From: an uncultured Sphingomonadales bacterium
GTDB taxonomy: Bacteria; Pseudomonadota; Alphaproteobacteria; Sphingomonadales; Sphingomonadaceae
Length of the DNA: 64,000 bases
Direction: 5' to 3'
NCBI GenBank assembly: GCA_937898525.1
Contig: CALCBC010000010.1
Span: forward strand, 44,970 to 108,969
Shown here in pieces: positions 1 through 9,633 of the stretch. How positions within the stretch are numbered: position 1 is the stretch's first letter; the number at the start of each line of letters is the position of its first letter. The notes under the pieces were generated by a model. The model made no database searches, was not told the DNA's origin, and was given only the letters and a program-made list of their open reading frames with translations. The position numbers and the translations under genes are program-made.

Positions 1-837
1 GCCCTTGGCCTGGACTTCGGCATAGAAGCGATCGACGAGGCCAGTGACGGGCAGCTCGAGGTCGTGCGCCCGGGCTTCGGCGAGGGCGATCGCGAGGTCC
101 TTGCGCATCCAGTCGATGGCGAAGCCGAAGTCGAACTCGCCGCGCGCCATCGTCGCCCAGCGGTTGTCCATCTGCCAGCTCTGCGCGGCCCCGCCCGAGA
201 CCGCCTCGAACACCTTGTCGAGATCCAGCCCGGCCGCCTGCGCGAAGCGGAGCCCTTCGGACAGCCCGGCCAGCACGCCGGCAATGCAGATCTGGTTGAC
301 CGCCTTGCAGGCCTGCCCGGCGCCGGCCTCGCCGACGTGGACGATGCGAGCCGCGTAGGCGTCGAGCACCGGCCGCGCAGCCTCCATCGCCTCCACCGTG
401 CCGCCGCACATGATCGACAGCTTGCCGTTCTCGGCGCCGGCCTGCCCGCCGGAGACCGGTGCATCGAGCGCGAGGACACCGCGCGCCTGCGCCGCCTCGG
501 CGATCCGCTGGGCGATCGCGGGCGAGACGGTCGTGTGATCGACGTAGAGCGCTCCAGGCGCCATCGCTGCCAGCGCGCCCGCGTCGCCGAGGACGACTTC
601 GGCGAGATCGTCGTCGTTGCCGACGCAGGTCAGGACCGCGTCCTGATCCCTTGCCGCGTCCGCCGCACTCGCCGCCAGCGCCACGTCGAGCCCTTCGTGG
701 TGGGCCAGCCAGGCTTCAGCTCTCGCAGCCGTGCGATTCCAGACGGTGACCCGGTGCCCGGCCCGGGCGAGGTGGCCGGCCATCGGCGCGCCCATGGTGC
801 CGAGACCGAGGAAGGCGATACGCTTGCTTTCTGTCAT
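1..837 (-). CDS. 3-hydroxyisobutyrate/beta-hydroxyacid dehydrogenase family protein (3' end cut by window)
   Basis: NAD(P)-dependent dehydrogenase of the 6-phosphogluconate/3-hydroxyisobutyrate type. 279 codons are visible from an ATG at 837; the family usually has about 290-300 residues, so only the last few are missing. The N-terminal Rossmann loop reads GLGTMGAPMAGHLA (about residues 11-24). The substrate-binding motif DAPVSGGQAGAENG lies near residue 125-138, and the family's catalytic lysine sits in GAGQACKAVNQ near residue 178. The substrate (hydroxyisobutyrate, tartronate semialdehyde or another) cannot be told from sequence alone. It is divergent from the threonine ammonia-lyase gene, with about 90 nt between the two starts. 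Confidence 0.85.
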   Translation of the reverse strand, partial: MTESKRIAFLGLGTMGAPMAGHLARAGHRVTVWNRTAARAEAWLAHHEGLDVALAASAADAARDQDAVLTCVGNDDDLAEVVLGDAGALAAMAPGALYVDHTTVSPAIAQRIAEAAQARGVLALDAPVSGGQAGAENGKLSIMCGGTVEAMEAARPVLDAYAARIVHVGEAGAGQACKAVNQICIAGVLAGLSEGLRFAQAAGLDLDKVFEAVSGGAAQSWQMDNRWATMARGEFDFGFAIDWMRKDLAIALAEARAHDLELPVTGLVDRFYAEVQAKG

Positions 838-929
838 CGCGGCCTCAAGTGCCGACTTCGGCCGCGCAAGGCAATCTTTGCCGGCGGGTATTTCCCTTGG
901 CAGGGTTTTTCGGTTACGGCGCGCCGCAG

Positions 930-2165
930 ATGGACGGGACCCAGACCCTCGCCGGCACGCTTGACGTCGCCGACGTGCGCGCGGCGGCCGAGAGGGTCGC
1001 CGGCGCGATCGTGCGCACGCCGACGATGCATTCGAAGACGCTTTCGGCGATCACCGGCGCCGAGGTCTGGCTCAAGTTCGAGAACCAGCAGTTCACCGCG
1101 GCCTACAAGGAGCGCGGGGCGCTCAACGCGCTGCTGATGCTGACCGACGAGCAGAAGTCCCGCGGTGTCATCGCGGCCTCGGCCGGCAACCACGCGCAGG
1201 GCCTGTCGTACCACGGCACCCGGCTCGGAGTGCCCGTGACGATCGTCATGCCGCGCACCACGCCGACGGTGAAGGTGCTGCAGACGGAGGCGGTCGGCGG
1301 CAAGGTCGTCCTCGAGGGCGAGACTTACGACGAGGCCTACGCCTATGCGCGCAGCATGGAGCGCCAGCTCGGGCTGACCTTCGTCCACCCGTTCGACGAT
1401 CCGGTGGTAGCCGCGGGGCAGGGCACGGTGGCGCTCGAGATGCTCGAGGACGCCCCGGAGATCGAGACCCTGGTGATCCCGATCGGCGGCGGCGGGCTGA
1501 TTTCGGGCATGGGCACGGTCGCCAAGGCGCACGAGCCGCCGGTCGAGGTGATCGGCGTGCAGCCGCGGCTGTTCCCGTCGATGTACGGCAAGATCAGGGG
1601 CGAGGAGCTCGACTGCGGAGGCGACACGCTTGCCGAGGGCATCGCGGTCAAGGAGCCGGGCGCGTTCACCGCGCGTGTCGTCGCGCGGGTGGTCGACGAC
1701 ATTCTGCTGGTCAGCGAAGCCGATCTCGAGAACGCCGTCTCGCTGCTGCTGCAGATCGAGAAGACCGTGGTCGAGGGGGCCGGCGCCGCCGGGCTCGCGG
1801 CGGTGCTCGCCCATCGCGAGCGGTTCGCCGGCAAGAAGGTCGGCCTCGTGCTGACCGGCGGCAACATCGACACGCGGTTGCTTGCCAACGTGCTGCTGCG
1901 CGACCTCGCGCGCTCGGGCCGCCTCGCGCGGCTGCGCATTTCGCTGCAGGATCGCCCCGGCGCCCTGCTCAAGGTGATGCAGGAGTTCGAGGCGCACAAC
2001 ATCAACATCCTCGAGATCTTCCACCAGCGCATCTTCACCGACCTGCCGGCCAAGGGTCTCGTGACCGACATCGAGTGCGAGGCGCGCGACCGCGCCCAGC
2101 TCGACAAGCTCGTCGCGGCATTGCGCGCCAAGGGCTATTCGGTGAGTCAGGTGGAACTCAACTGA
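930..2165 (+). CDS. threonine ammonia-lyase (PLP-dependent threonine dehydratase with ACT domain)
   Basis: Deaminates threonine to 2-oxobutyrate and ammonia in the cytoplasm, the first step from threonine to isoleucine or a catabolic route. 411 aa from ATG 930; the frame stays open upstream to 849 but those residues are not family-like. The PLP Schiff-base lysine is in FTAAYKERGALN (Lys60) and the phosphate-binding glycine loop is IPIGGGGLISG near residue 185. A single C-terminal ACT domain (about 335-411, beginning near LQDRPGALLKVM) suggests regulation by an amino acid. This one-ACT architecture fits either ilvA- or tdcB-type enzymes, so no symbol is assigned. No strong Shine-Dalgarno is seen before the chosen start. 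Confidence 0.9.
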   Translation: MDGTQTLAGTLDVADVRAAAERVAGAIVRTPTMHSKTLSAITGAEVWLKFENQQFTAAYKERGALNALLMLTDEQKSRGVIAASAGNHAQGLSYHGTRLGVPVTIVMPRTTPTVKVLQTEAVGGKVVLEGETYDEAYAYARSMERQLGLTFVHPFDDPVVAAGQGTVALEMLEDAPEIETLVIPIGGGGLISGMGTVAKAHEPPVEVIGVQPRLFPSMYGKIRGEELDCGGDTLAEGIAVKEPGAFTARVVARVVDDILLVSEADLENAVSLLLQIEKTVVEGAGAAGLAAVLAHRERFAGKKVGLVLTGGNIDTRLLANVLLRDLARSGRLARLRISLQDRPGALLKVMQEFEAHNINILEIFHQRIFTDLPAKGLVTDIECEARDRAQLDKLVAALRAKGYSVSQVELN

Positions 2166-2363
2166 TCGCATCCGAGTTAGCGGATTGAGGCACGGTTGAC
2201 CCGGATCGGGGCGGTTCGGCGAAAGGTTCGCCGGATTGTGGAAATTTGCGCTGCCATCCGCCGATTTTGTGGTTAATAGTGTTTCACACTCGCCCCCAGG
2301 GGTCGTACTCTTCCGGGGGTCGACTGCTCGACCATTGGCTGTGCATTGAGGACCGCCTGACAC
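2166..2363 (+). other. intergenic region upstream of bpt
   Basis: About 200 nt between the threonine ammonia-lyase gene and bpt, more AT-rich in the middle than its surroundings and probably holding the bpt promoter. It contains GTGGTTAA at 2269-2276 (TTAACCAC on the minus strand), one base from the alphaproteobacterial CtrA half-site TTAACCAT. It also has a repeated GGGGTCG (about 2299-2305 and 2316-2322). No convincing -35/-10 pair or terminator could be assigned. Confidence 0.3.
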
Positions 2364-3215
2364 GTGACGGCCCCCGTTCGATTTCCCCGCTTCTTCGTAA
2401 CGAGCCCCGCGCCGTGCCCGTATCTCGCGGGGAAGACCGAGCGGAAAGTGTTCACCGAACTCAAGGGGCCGCATGCTGAAGCGCTGAACGATGCGCTCGG
2501 CCGAATCGGCTTCCGCCGCAGCCAGACCGTCGCCTACCGCCCGAGCTGCCTCGACTGCCGCGCCTGCGTGTCGGTGCGCGTGGTGGCGAACGAGTTTCAG
2601 CCATCGGCACAGCAGCGGCGCAACATGCGGCGCAACGGCGACCTCGTGGTGACCGAGTGCCGGCCGTGGGCGACGGCGGAACAGTTCGAACTTCTCCAGC
2701 GCTACCTGAGCAAGCGGCACCCGGGCGGCGGCATGGCCGCGATGGACGAGATCGATTACGCGGACATGGTGGAACACACCGCCGTGTCGAGTTTTGTGCT
2801 TGAATACCGGGAACCTGCTGCGGACGGAGAGCCAGGGCGTCTCGTCGGCGCCTGCCTCACCGACAGGCAGGGGGATGGGCTGTCGATGATCTACAGCTTC
2901 TATGACCCGGAGCATGAGGCGCGTACGGGGCTTGGGAACTACATCATCCTCGATCACATCCGGCGCGCCGCTGCAGCGCAGCTTCCCTACGTCTACCTCG
3001 GCTACTGGGTCGAGGGGTCGGCCCGCATGCAGTACAAGATCCGCTACCGTCCGCTCGAGCGGCTCGGGCCCACCGGATGGCAGCGATTCTCCGAAGAGGA
3101 GCAGTCGGCCCTCATTGCCGCAGTCGCCAGCGCCCGGCGCGACGACGCCGTGCTCGTCGAGGGGGGCAGCAAGGACGGCACGCCGGGCGGCCAGAAGCAG
3201 TACAAGCTCGTCTGA
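2364..3215 (+). CDS. bpt: aspartate/glutamate leucyltransferase (bacterial ATE family, N-end rule)
   Basis: Transfers leucine from Leu-tRNA to proteins with N-terminal Asp or Glu, making them ClpS/ClpAP substrates. 283 aa from GTG 2364, normal for the family. Family landmarks are the N-terminal [16 protein letters not shown], the cysteine cluster [24 protein letters not shown], and the C-terminal half with [19 protein letters not shown] and [23 protein letters not shown] about 12 nt upstream supports the GTG start. Its stop lies only 16 nt before the tamA start, so the two are likely co-transcribed. Confidence 0.93.
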   Translation: MTAPVRFPRFFVTSPAPCPYLAGKTERKVFTELKGPHAEALNDALGRIGFRRSQTVAYRPSCLDCRACVSVRVVANEFQPSAQQRRNMRRNGDLVVTECRPWATAEQFELLQRYLSKRHPGGGMAAMDEIDYADMVEHTAVSSFVLEYREPAADGEPGRLVGACLTDRQGDGLSMIYSFYDPEHEARTGLGNYIILDHIRRAAAAQLPYVYLGYWVEGSARMQYKIRYRPLERLGPTGWQRFSEEEQSALIAAVASARRDDAVLVEGGSKDGTPGGQKQYKLV

Positions 3216-3231
3216 TACGGCGCTCGCGCGC

Positions 3232-5361
3232 GTGTTCCGCTCGCTCGCGGCATTCGCGGCCTCACTCTCTCTCGTGGCCTCGCCGCTTGCGGCCCAGGAC
3301 GCGAGCGACCGCGAGCTGCGCGAGCTCATCCCCGATTCCGCCGTGGAAGACCCCGAAACCTGGGCCGGGCAGGGCGTGCCGCCGGAGGAGGCCGCGGCCG
3401 CCGAGGCGGTCGGAGATCTTCAGCCCGACTCGCCGCTAGCCGAGACCCCGTTGATCGACATTCCCTGGCCGGACCAGGTCGAGCTGCCTCCGATCGAGCC
3501 GCTCGCTCCCGAACCCGGCATCGAATTCGCCGACTTCGACCTCGAATTGCCGCGCGTCGAGATGGGCGCCGAGGAACGGATTTCCGACGAACTGGTGCTG
3601 GTCTTCCCGCGCGAGCGCGCGCTGTTCCCGCAGCACGACGAATTCCTCGACCGCTTCCGGGCCTTGTCGACGATCGAGGATCTCGACGACGACGACAACG
3701 CCGCACGCCTCGCCGCGCAGGCGCGGGCCGACGAGGATCTGCTCAACCGGCTGCTGCGGATCTACGGCTACTACGACGCGCAGGTGTTCCGTTCGGTCGG
3801 CGCGATCGAGCCCGGCGAAGACGAGGCGTCCGACGGGGGGCGGCCGACCGTCAGGTTCGGCATCGTTCCGGGGCCGCAGTACCGCTTCGGCGCCGTCGAC
3901 CTTACCGGTCTCGAAGCCGCGGGTGCCGACCATCCGGCGCTGCGCTCGGCCTTCGAGATCGTCAGCGGCGACCCGCTGCTGGCGGACAAGATCGTCGAGG
4001 AGCGCTACGACCTCGACCTCGCACTCGGCGAAGGCGGCTACCCGTTTGCGGCCATTTCCGAGCCCGAGCTGCTGGTCGACCACGACCGCGACGAAGGCGA
4101 CCTGACGATGCCGGTGACGCCGGGCGGCAAGTACGCGTTCGGCACGGTCACCAGTAACATGCCCGAGTTTCTCTCGGGCGAGCACCTCGCCGACATTGCC
4201 CGGTTCGAGCCCGGCGATCTCTACCAGCGCAGCCTCGAGCTCGACCTGCGGCGGGCAATCCTCGCGACCGGGCTGGTCAGCACGGTCACCCTGACCCCGG
4301 TGGAGGTCGAGCCGCCGGCCCCGGGCGAGCCGGGTACGGTCGACATCGCGGTCGAGATGACACCGGCGAAATTGCGCACGCTCGCCGGCGCGATCGGCTA
4401 CGGCACCGGCGAAGGCTTCAAGGTCGAGGGCAGCTGGGAGCACCGCAACCTGTTCCCGCCCGAGGGCATGCTGCGCGTCAGAGGCATCGCCGGCACCGAG
4501 GAACAGCTGCTGGGCGTGACGTTCCGCAAGAACAATTTCGGCGGGCGCGACAAGATTCTCACGCTCGACGCTTTCGCCAGCACGATCGACTACGAGGCTT
4601 ACGATGCCCGCACGGTGTCGCTCGTCGGTACTTACGAGCGGGTCAGCACGCTGCTGTTCCAGAAGCCGCTCAGCTATTCGGCCGGCCTCGAACTGGTCGC
4701 GACGCGCGAACGCGAGCGCGACGCCAACGGCAATCTCGGTCCCCCGCAGACCTTCTTCATCGCCGCGCTGCCCGGTTACGCCCAGCTCGATACCTCGGAC
4801 GACCTGCTCGACCCGACCCGCGGGTTCCGCGTGAGCCTGCGTCTCTCGCCCGAGGTGTCGCGGACCGAGGGCGTGGAGAGCTTCTATCTGCGCGGCCAGC
4901 TCGACGCGAGCTACTACCTGCCGGCCGGCGACAACGTGGTCCTGGCCGCTCGCACCCGGGTTGCGAGCATTCCGGGCGCACCGCTCGGCGCGATCGCACC
5001 TTCGAGGCGGCTCTACGCGGGCGGCGGAGGATCGGTGCGCGGCTACGCCTACAAGGGGATCGGGCCGCGCAACAGCCTGGGCGACCCCTCCGGGGGCCGC
5101 TCGTTGATCGAGTTCTCGGCCGAGGCGCGCATCCGTACCGGCCTGTTCGACGGCGCGCTGGGCGTAGTGCCGTTCGTCGATGCCGGGACGGTGGGTGAAG
5201 GGGCCACCCCCAGCTTCGACGAGATCAAGTTCGGCGCGGGGATCGGCGTCCGCTATTACACGAGTTTCGGGCCGCTGCGGCTCGACCTCGCGGTTCCGCT
5301 CAACCCGGGGCCCGGCGACCCCGATGTCGGCGTCTACGTCGCGCTGGGACACGCGTTCTGA
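3232..5361 (+). CDS. tamA: outer-membrane translocation and assembly module protein TamA (BamA/Omp85 family)
   Basis: Omp85-type outer-membrane barrel that works with TamB in inserting autotransporters and other outer-membrane proteins or in lipid transport. The frame is open far upstream through bpt, but a GTG at 3232 starts a clean signal peptide (VFRSLAAFAASLSLVASPLAAQ), so the mature protein begins near DASDREL; 709 aa. After an acidic, proline-rich stretch, POTRA-like segments span about residues 120-390, and the bacterial surface antigen barrel fills the C-terminal half. It contains the Omp85-type GGGGSVRGYAYKGIGPR loop and ends in a C-terminal Phe (YVALGHAF). The stop overlaps the tamB ATG by 1 nt. 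Confidence 0.9.
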   Translation: MFRSLAAFAASLSLVASPLAAQDASDRELRELIPDSAVEDPETWAGQGVPPEEAAAAEAVGDLQPDSPLAETPLIDIPWPDQVELPPIEPLAPEPGIEFADFDLELPRVEMGAEERISDELVLVFPRERALFPQHDEFLDRFRALSTIEDLDDDDNAARLAAQARADEDLLNRLLRIYGYYDAQVFRSVGAIEPGEDEASDGGRPTVRFGIVPGPQYRFGAVDLTGLEAAGADHPALRSAFEIVSGDPLLADKIVEERYDLDLALGEGGYPFAAISEPELLVDHDRDEGDLTMPVTPGGKYAFGTVTSNMPEFLSGEHLADIARFEPGDLYQRSLELDLRRAILATGLVSTVTLTPVEVEPPAPGEPGTVDIAVEMTPAKLRTLAGAIGYGTGEGFKVEGSWEHRNLFPPEGMLRVRGIAGTEEQLLGVTFRKNNFGGRDKILTLDAFASTIDYEAYDARTVSLVGTYERVSTLLFQKPLSYSAGLELVATRERERDANGNLGPPQTFFIAALPGYAQLDTSDDLLDPTRGFRVSLRLSPEVSRTEGVESFYLRGQLDASYYLPAGDNVVLAARTRVASIPGAPLGAIAPSRRLYAGGGGSVRGYAYKGIGPRNSLGDPSGGRSLIEFSAEARIRTGLFDGALGVVPFVDAGTVGEGATPSFDEIKFGAGIGVRYYTSFGPLRLDLAVPLNPGPGDPDVGVYVALGHAF

Positions 5362-8300
5362 TGGCTGTCGGCGACCATCCCGCGGCTGAAACTGGGGCGC
5401 CTCCTTCGCCGCGCTTCTGGCGCACGCGGCGCCTCCTCCGGTGGCTCGGTATCGCGCTTACGGGGCTGCTCGTCCTTTTCGCCCTGGTGATCGCCTGGCT
5501 GCATACGGGCTGGGGACGGCAGTGGATTGCCGAGCGGATCGCCGCCTATGCCCCGGCCTCCGGACTGTCGGTCGAGGTTGGGCGGATCGAAGGTTCGGTA
5601 CTGTGGAGCGCGACGCTGTTCGACGTGAAGTTGCGCGATGCGGAGGGCACGCTGTTCCTCGAAGTTCCTGAAGTCGACCTCAACTGGCGGCCGCTCAAGT
5701 TCTTCGTCACGGGACTCGACGTGCGTCACCTCGTTCTCCACGAGGGCACGCTCCATGCCGCGCCCGAACTCGAGCCCGGCGATCCCGACGCGCCGATCCT
5801 GCCGGATTTCGACATCCGCATCGACCGCTTCGTGATCGACGACCTGACCGTCGCCAGGGGCCTGCTCGGCGAAGAACGCCTTGTCGATTTCCGCGCGCAG
5901 GCCGACGTCCGCGACGGGCGCGTGCTGCTCGACGCCGATGGCGACCTCGGCGGCGGGGACACGTTCACGGCGCTGGTCGACGCGATGCCCGACGGCGACC
6001 GGTTCGATCTCGACCTCGACTACCGCGCGCCGGCGGGCGGGCTTCTTGCCAGCCTCACCGGGAGCGAGGTGGACTCGCGTGCCCGGATGGTCGGCCACGG
6101 ATCGTGGGAGGCGTGGGACGGGGCGTTCGTGGTCAGTCAGGACGGCGCGAGCGTCCTCGCGCTGAAGCTCACCAATCGCGGCGGGCTGTACCGCATCGTC
6201 GGCCAGGCCCGGCCGGGTGGATACCTGACGGGCCTTCCGGCCCAGGCGCTCGGCGAGGTCGTGTCGCTGGCGGCCGTGGGCACGCTCGAGGATAGCGTGC
6301 TCGACGGTAGCCTCGCGGTGCGCGGGCGCGGGGTCAGCCTCGATGCCGAGGGCGCGCTCGACCTTGGCAACAACGCCTTCGACGACTTCGAGACACAGCT
6401 CGTGCTGCTCGATTCGGAGCTGTTCGGCCCCGGGCTCACTTTCCGCGATGCCGTGGTGCGCGCAACGTTCGACGGCCCGTTCCGCGGCTTCTCGGCGCCG
6501 TTCGAACTGACAGTGGGCGAGGCCGACCTGGGCGGCACCGTGCTGCACGAACTCGCCGAGCGCGGCACGCTGACGTACGACGGAACGCGCTGGGTGTTGC
6601 CGCTCGACGCGTCGGTTGCGCGGATCACCAGCGGCAATGCGCTGATCGACCCGCGGCTCGTCCGCGGACGACTGCGGGGCACGATGGTCCTCGCCGGCGA
6701 CCAGCTGACCTCAGACGATCTCCAGCTGCGGTTCCCGGGCATGGCCGCCGACCTCACGCTGCGCGGCGACATCGCACGCGGCGGTTACGCGCTCGCCGGG
6801 CCGGTCGAGGCGCGCGGCCTCGAGCTGGAGAACCTCGGCACGGTCGATGCCGGGGCGAAGATCGTATTCCGCATCGGCAATGCGGTTCCGTGGTCGCTGC
6901 AGGCGAACTTCGCCGGGCGCATGCCGCGGGTGACCAACGCCACGTTGGCCAACGTCGCAGGCGAAAACATCCGCTTCCAGGGCGGCGTCACGCTCGGTTC
7001 CGGCCGGCCGATCGTGTTCGACCGCACGCGGCTGACCGCAAGCAAGCTGACGCTTACCGTCGACGGGCGTGTCGAGCAGGGCCGAACCACGCTCGCCGGG
7101 AATGGGAGCCACGTCGAATACGGCCCGTTCACGGTAGAAGCCGCGCTGGCCGACGATGGTCCCACGGCCACGCTGGTGTTCGCCAATCCCTATCCCCCGG
7201 CAGGGCTGCGCGACGTGCGCATCGCGCTGGCGCCCACGCCCGACGGGTTCCGCATCGAGACCGAAGGCCAGTCAACGCTCGGGCCGTTCGACGGGCTCGT
7301 CGACTTGACGATGCCCGAAGGCGGCCCGACGCGGATCGGCATCGAGCGGCTCGAGATCTCGCGCACCTCGGTGACCGGAGAGCTGACGCTCGACGACGAA
7401 GCCGTCGCGGGCACGCTGACTCTGGCCGGCGGCGGGATCGACGGGACCGTGGTCCTTGTGCCGCGCGGGGGCGGGCAGGGCTTCGACATCGCCCTGACTG
7501 CCGACGACGCCACGTTCGGCGGAGCCACGCCGCTGGCGATCGCCGAGGCGACGATCGACGTCAGCGGCACTGTGGGCGGCGGCAACTGGACCGTCAGCGG
7601 CAGCGCGCGCGGCGGCGGTGTCAACTACGGGTCGCTGTTCCTTGGCCGCTTCGCGGGCCGCGCCGAGGTGACCAACGGGAGCGGTACGTTCCAGGCCTCG
7701 GTGACCGGGCGGAGGTCGAGCCGCTTCGCGTTGCAACTGACCGGCGAGGTGGCGCCTGAGCGTATCGCGGTGGGCGCACGAGGGGACTACGCCGGGCGCG
7801 ACATCACGATGCCACGCCGGGCGGTACTGTTGAAGACTGCTGACGGCGGCTGGCAGCTGCAGCAGACCCAGCTCGGATTTGGCGGCGGCTTCATGCTCGC
7901 GGAAGGGCGCTTCGGGGGCGAGGAACCGCCGCAGGGTCGCCTCAGCCTGGCGAGGATGCCGCTGTCGCTGCTCGACGCGGCCGGGGCCGATCTCGGGCTC
8001 GGCGGCACGGTTTCGGGCATCGTCGATCTCGGTGCAGGCCCGAACGGCGTCCCGACCGGCGAAGCCCGCGTGCTGGTCGACGACCTCACGCGGTCTGGCC
8101 TTGTGCTGACTTCGCGGCCGATCGACCTCGCGCTCGTCGCGCGGCTCTCGCCGAGCCTGCTGCAGGCGCGGGCGGTGATGAAGGACAATGGCGAAACCGA
8201 GGGACGCTTCCAGGCCCGCATCGCCAACCTGGCAGAGACGGGTGGCCTGGCCGACCGGCTCTATGGCGGTGACCTTTTTGCGCAGTTGCGCTTCGACGGC

Positions 8301-9566
8301 CCGGCGGACGCGCTGTGGCGGCTTTCGGCGCTCGACCTGATTGACCTCTCGGGCAGGGTCCAGGTGGCGGCCGACGTGGCCGGTTCGCTGGCGAACCCGC
8401 AGGTGCGAGGCTCGCTCGCCGGAGATGCGCTCCGCGTCCAGAGCGCGCTGACCGGTACCGACATCCGCAACGTCCGCGCACGCGGCCGCTTCTCCGGCTC
8501 GCGGCTGCAGCTGGCGAGCTTTGCGGGCACCGCGCCGAACGGCGGTGCCGTCAGCGGCAGCGGCTTCGTCGACCTCGCCGGAATGACCGGCGGGCGGGGC
8601 CCGCGGATCGACATCCGGCTGGCGGCGCGCAATGCCGAGATCCTCGACCTCTCGAACATGGGCGCCACCGTGACGGGGCCCATGCGGATCGTGTCGAATG
8701 GGATCGGCGGGACGATCGCCGGACGGCTGCGTCTGTCGGACGCCCGCTGGCAGCTTGGTGTGGCGGCGGAAGCGCAGCAGTTGCCGAACATCCGAACGCG
8801 CGAGATCAACCTGCCGCCCGACATCCGCCCGGCGACCGCCCCGAGCGCGCCCTGGCGCTACCTGATCGACGCCACAGCCCCGGGCGGCGTCGCGGTCGAC
8901 GGGATGGGGCTCGACAGCGAATGGAGCGCTGACATCCGCTTGCGCGGCACGACCGAGAGCCCGCGGATCTACGGCGAGGCACGGGTCGTGCCGCGCCAGG
9001 GGTTCTATTCCTTCGCCGGCGTCCGGTTCGAGATGACCCGCGGGACGATCTACTTCACCGGAGAATCACCGCCCGATCCGCGTCTCGACATACGCGCGGA
9101 GACCGAGGTCGAGGGGCTCAGTGTGGCGGTGACCGTCACCGGCAACTCGAGCCTGCCGGAGATTGCCTTCAGCTCGGTGCCGGCGCTGCCCGAGGAGGAA
9201 CTGCTGGCCCGCATGCTGTTCGGCGACGGGATTGCCAACCTTTCGGCGACCGACGCGCTTCAGCTCGGCGCGGCGGTGGCCAGCCTGCGCGGCGGCGGCG
9301 GGATGGATCCGATCAACCAGCTGCGGACCTCGATCGGTCTCGATCGACTGCGTATCGTTCCCGCCGATCCGGCGCTCGACCGCCGCACCGCGATCGCCCT
9401 CGGCAAGAACTTCGGCCGCCGCTTCTACGGGGAGCTGATCACCGACGGACAGGGCTACAGCGCTACCGAGGTCGAATTCCGGGTGACCAGCTGGCTTTCG
9501 CTTCTCGCCAGCGTCAGCACGATCGGCCGACAAAGCGTCCGCGCCGAGTACCGGCGGGACTATTGA
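5361..9566 (+). CDS. tamB: translocation and assembly module protein TamB (AsmA-like, DUF490)
   Basis: Large inner-membrane-anchored periplasmic protein of 1401 aa, partner of TamA and belonging to the bridge-like lipid-transfer/AsmA-like group. One N-terminal membrane segment (about residues 27-50, WLGIALTGLLVLFALVIAW) follows a basic Arg-rich stretch. The rest is long, repetitive, beta-rich sequence expected to form an extended beta-taco groove. The last 350 residues match the DUF490/TamB C-terminal domain, with YSFAGVRFEMTRGTIYFTG, IAFSSVPALPEEELLARMLFG and a beta-stranded end (SVRAEYRRDY) thought to contact the barrel partner. It is coupled to tamA by a 1-nt overlap. Confidence 0.93.
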   Translation: MAVGDHPAAETGAPPSPRFWRTRRLLRWLGIALTGLLVLFALVIAWLHTGWGRQWIAERIAAYAPASGLSVEVGRIEGSVLWSATLFDVKLRDAEGTLFLEVPEVDLNWRPLKFFVTGLDVRHLVLHEGTLHAAPELEPGDPDAPILPDFDIRIDRFVIDDLTVARGLLGEERLVDFRAQADVRDGRVLLDADGDLGGGDTFTALVDAMPDGDRFDLDLDYRAPAGGLLASLTGSEVDSRARMVGHGSWEAWDGAFVVSQDGASVLALKLTNRGGLYRIVGQARPGGYLTGLPAQALGEVVSLAAVGTLEDSVLDGSLAVRGRGVSLDAEGALDLGNNAFDDFETQLVLLDSELFGPGLTFRDAVVRATFDGPFRGFSAPFELTVGEADLGGTVLHELAERGTLTYDGTRWVLPLDASVARITSGNALIDPRLVRGRLRGTMVLAGDQLTSDDLQLRFPGMAADLTLRGDIARGGYALAGPVEARGLELENLGTVDAGAKIVFRIGNAVPWSLQANFAGRMPRVTNATLANVAGENIRFQGGVTLGSGRPIVFDRTRLTASKLTLTVDGRVEQGRTTLAGNGSHVEYGPFTVEAALADDGPTATLVFANPYPPAGLRDVRIALAPTPDGFRIETEGQSTLGPFDGLVDLTMPEGGPTRIGIERLEISRTSVTGELTLDDEAVAGTLTLAGGGIDGTVVLVPRGGGQGFDIALTADDATFGGATPLAIAEATIDVSGTVGGGNWTVSGSARGGGVNYGSLFLGRFAGRAEVTNGSGTFQASVTGRRSSRFALQLTGEVAPERIAVGARGDYAGRDITMPRRAVLLKTADGGWQLQQTQLGFGGGFMLAEGRFGGEEPPQGRLSLARMPLSLLDAAGADLGLGGTVSGIVDLGAGPNGVPTGEARVLVDDLTRSGLVLTSRPIDLALVARLSPSLLQARAVMKDNGETEGRFQARIANLAETGGLADRLYGGDLFAQLRFDGPADALWRLSALDLIDLSGRVQVAADVAGSLANPQVRGSLAGDALRVQSALTGTDIRNVRARGRFSGSRLQLASFAGTAPNGGAVSGSGFVDLAGMTGGRGPRIDIRLAARNAEILDLSNMGATVTGPMRIVSNGIGGTIAGRLRLSDARWQLGVAAEAQQLPNIRTREINLPPDIRPATAPSAPWRYLIDATAPGGVAVDGMGLDSEWSADIRLRGTTESPRIYGEARVVPRQGFYSFAGVRFEMTRGTIYFTGESPPDPRLDIRAETEVEGLSVAVTVTGNSSLPEIAFSSVPALPEEELLARMLFGDGIANLSATDALQLGAAVASLRGGGGMDPINQLRTSIGLDRLRIVPADPALDRRTAIALGKNFGRRFYGELITDGQGYSATEVEFRVTSWLSLLASVSTIGRQSVRAEYRRDY

Positions 9567-9578
9567 GCGGCGTGCAGC

Positions 9579-9609
9579 AAAAAGGGCGCCCGGATTGCTC
9601 CGGACGCCC
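9579..9609 (-). terminator. Rho-independent terminator of glnA
   Basis: Read on the minus strand, a 10-bp GC stem (GGGCGTCCGG pairing with CCGGGCGCCC, one mismatch) with a 6-nt loop is followed directly by TTTTT. It lies about 25 nt past the glnA stop. The uridine run is only on the minus strand, so it terminates glnA rather than tamB. Confidence 0.85.
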
Positions 9610-9633
9610 CTCGTGCAGCGCGATCCCCCCAGA

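Noticed and set aside
2293..2319. CCCCC/GGGGG inverted pair upstream of bpt as a terminator or riboswitch.
   Set aside because: Only a 5-bp stem with a long loop and no T-run or conserved leader architecture.
834..3329. Open frame of 831 codons on the minus strand opposite the threonine ammonia-lyase and bpt genes.
   Set aside because: The translation is Arg/Ala/Val/His-rich with no motif, and it lies antisense to two clear enzymes; long antisense frames are expected in high-GC DNA.
3232..5361. A much longer TamA beginning at 2902, since the frame is open through bpt.
   Set aside because: The extra 110 residues are an out-of-frame reading of bpt, and a clean signal peptide starts at GTG 3232.
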